DNA of 5,102 nt from Cellvibrionales bacterium UBA1963 (GTDB lineage: Bacteria > Pseudomonadota > Gammaproteobacteria > Pseudomonadales > UBA7434). A model generated the notes under the pieces. The model was not told where the DNA came from, made no database searches, and was given only the letters and a program-made list of their open reading frames with translations. The stretch is taken from positions 1-5,102 of the forward strand of contig DDED01000038.1 in the NCBI GenBank assembly GCA_002336035.1, written 5' to 3'. This document shows, piece by piece, positions 4,520-5,102 of this stretch; the first letter of the stretch is position 1; each line of letters opens with the position of its first letter. The position numbers and the translations under genes were made by a program.

Positions 4520-5102
4520 ATGGCAAGAAAAAAAATAGCTAAAGCCGATCAAGTGCTCATAGACCGTTATATTGATGCTGTATGGATGGAGCGAGGTTTA
4601 AGTCAGCATTCCCTCGATGCTTATGCGCGTGATCTGTCGCTGTTAGCAAGCTATTTATTAACGGTACCTAGCACTTTGCTTGCTGCCGAGCATGCCGATT
4701 TAATCGGTTACTTGGCCAGCTTGGCAAAAGCTAATCGCAGTCCTCGTTCACAGGCGCGTATGGTTTCTAGCACGCGTGGATTTTATCGTTATTGCTTACG
4801 TGAGTCGCTCTTAATTAGCGATCCTGCCTTGCGTTTAGAGCCGCCTAAATTGGGCCGCTCTCTACCTAAAACTTTAACTGAACGCGAAGTCGAAGCACTA
4901 TTGGATGCGCCTAATTTATCGATAGCTATTGAGCAGCGCGATAAAGCCATGCTTGAATTGCTGTATGCGAGTGGTTTAAGAGTTTCTGAGTTAATTGGTT
5001 TAACGATGCCATCAATTAATTTGCGTCAAGGGGTCGTTCGGGTGTTGGGCAAAGGCGGCAAAGAACGATTGGTTCCATTGGGTGACCAAGCGCTTGATTT
5101 TT
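4520..5102 (+). CDS. xerD: site-specific tyrosine recombinase XerD, 5' part (runs off the window)
   Basis: Tyrosine recombinase that with XerC resolves chromosome dimers at dif under FtsK control. The visible 194 codons cover the core-binding N-terminal domain (about 8-100, with RGLSQHSLDAYARDLSLL at 25-42) and the start of the catalytic domain. There, RDKAMLELLYASGLRVSEL at 140-158 holds the first catalytic arginine (Arg154, E. coli Arg148). LGKGGKERLVPLG at 176-188 holds the beta-hairpin lysine (Lys178, E. coli Lys172). The HxxR and tyrosine motifs lie beyond the window. LTMPSINLRQGVVRVLGKG is closer to XerD than XerC. The ATG at 4520 has GAGG at 4507-4510 nine bases upstream; an in-frame TTG at 4517 would be spaced by six and is an alternative start. 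Confidence 0.95.
   Translation, partial: MARKKIAKADQVLIDRYIDAVWMERGLSQHSLDAYARDLSLLASYLLTVPSTLLAAEHADLIGYLASLAKANRSPRSQARMVSSTRGFYRYCLRESLLISDPALRLEPPKLGRSLPKTLTEREVEALLDAPNLSIAIEQRDKAMLELLYASGLRVSELIGLTMPSINLRQGVVRVLGKGGKERLVPLGDQALDF

Overview
The window reads as chromosomal DNA of a gammaproteobacterium, most likely a marine Alteromonadales-like lineage. The evidence is the canonical rpsP-rimM-trmD-rplS operon order, the gammaproteobacterial character of the S16, L19, TrmD and XerD sequences, an outer-membrane beta-barrel protein with a signal peptide (so a Gram-negative envelope), and a moderately AT-rich composition. The genus cannot be fixed from this window.

Positions 1-2147 hold the complete trmD operon: ribosomal protein S16 (rpsP), the 30S maturation factor RimM, the tRNA m1G37 methyltransferase TrmD and ribosomal protein L19 (rplS). 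A perfect-palindrome intrinsic terminator at 2112-2147 closes it. Two of the intergenic gaps, rpsP-rimM and trmD-rplS, can fold, which fits an operon whose ribosomal proteins are needed in far larger amounts than its two enzymes.

Positions 2148-4446 hold poorly characterised genes. First is a small four-helix membrane protein of DUF4345 type on the + strand. It converges, through a shared bidirectional terminator (2685-2724), on a minus-strand gene for a methionine/histidine-rich outer-membrane beta-barrel. The 254-bp region upstream of the barrel gene is divergent and the most interesting part of the window. It contains two clean dyads: an 8-7-8 inverted repeat around a run of six G, resembling CsoR/RcnR/FrmR metal-sensor operators and overlapping the predicted barrel promoter, and a nearly gapless 19-bp palindrome (3838-3856) that I cannot assign. 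A separate + strand promoter (TTGACG, 17 bp, CATTAT) then drives a two-gene unit: a DUF4177 protein starting at GTG, overlapping by 4 bp a 70-residue protein with two membrane helices.

From 4520 to the end is the first 194 codons of xerD, the site-specific recombinase that resolves chromosome dimers with XerC. The gene runs off the window.

No tRNA, rRNA, CRISPR array, transposase or integron was seen. The most plausible undescribed biology is the regulation and function of the metal-ligand-rich barrel and the neighbouring DUF4177/two-helix pair. Neither is proven by sequence alone.
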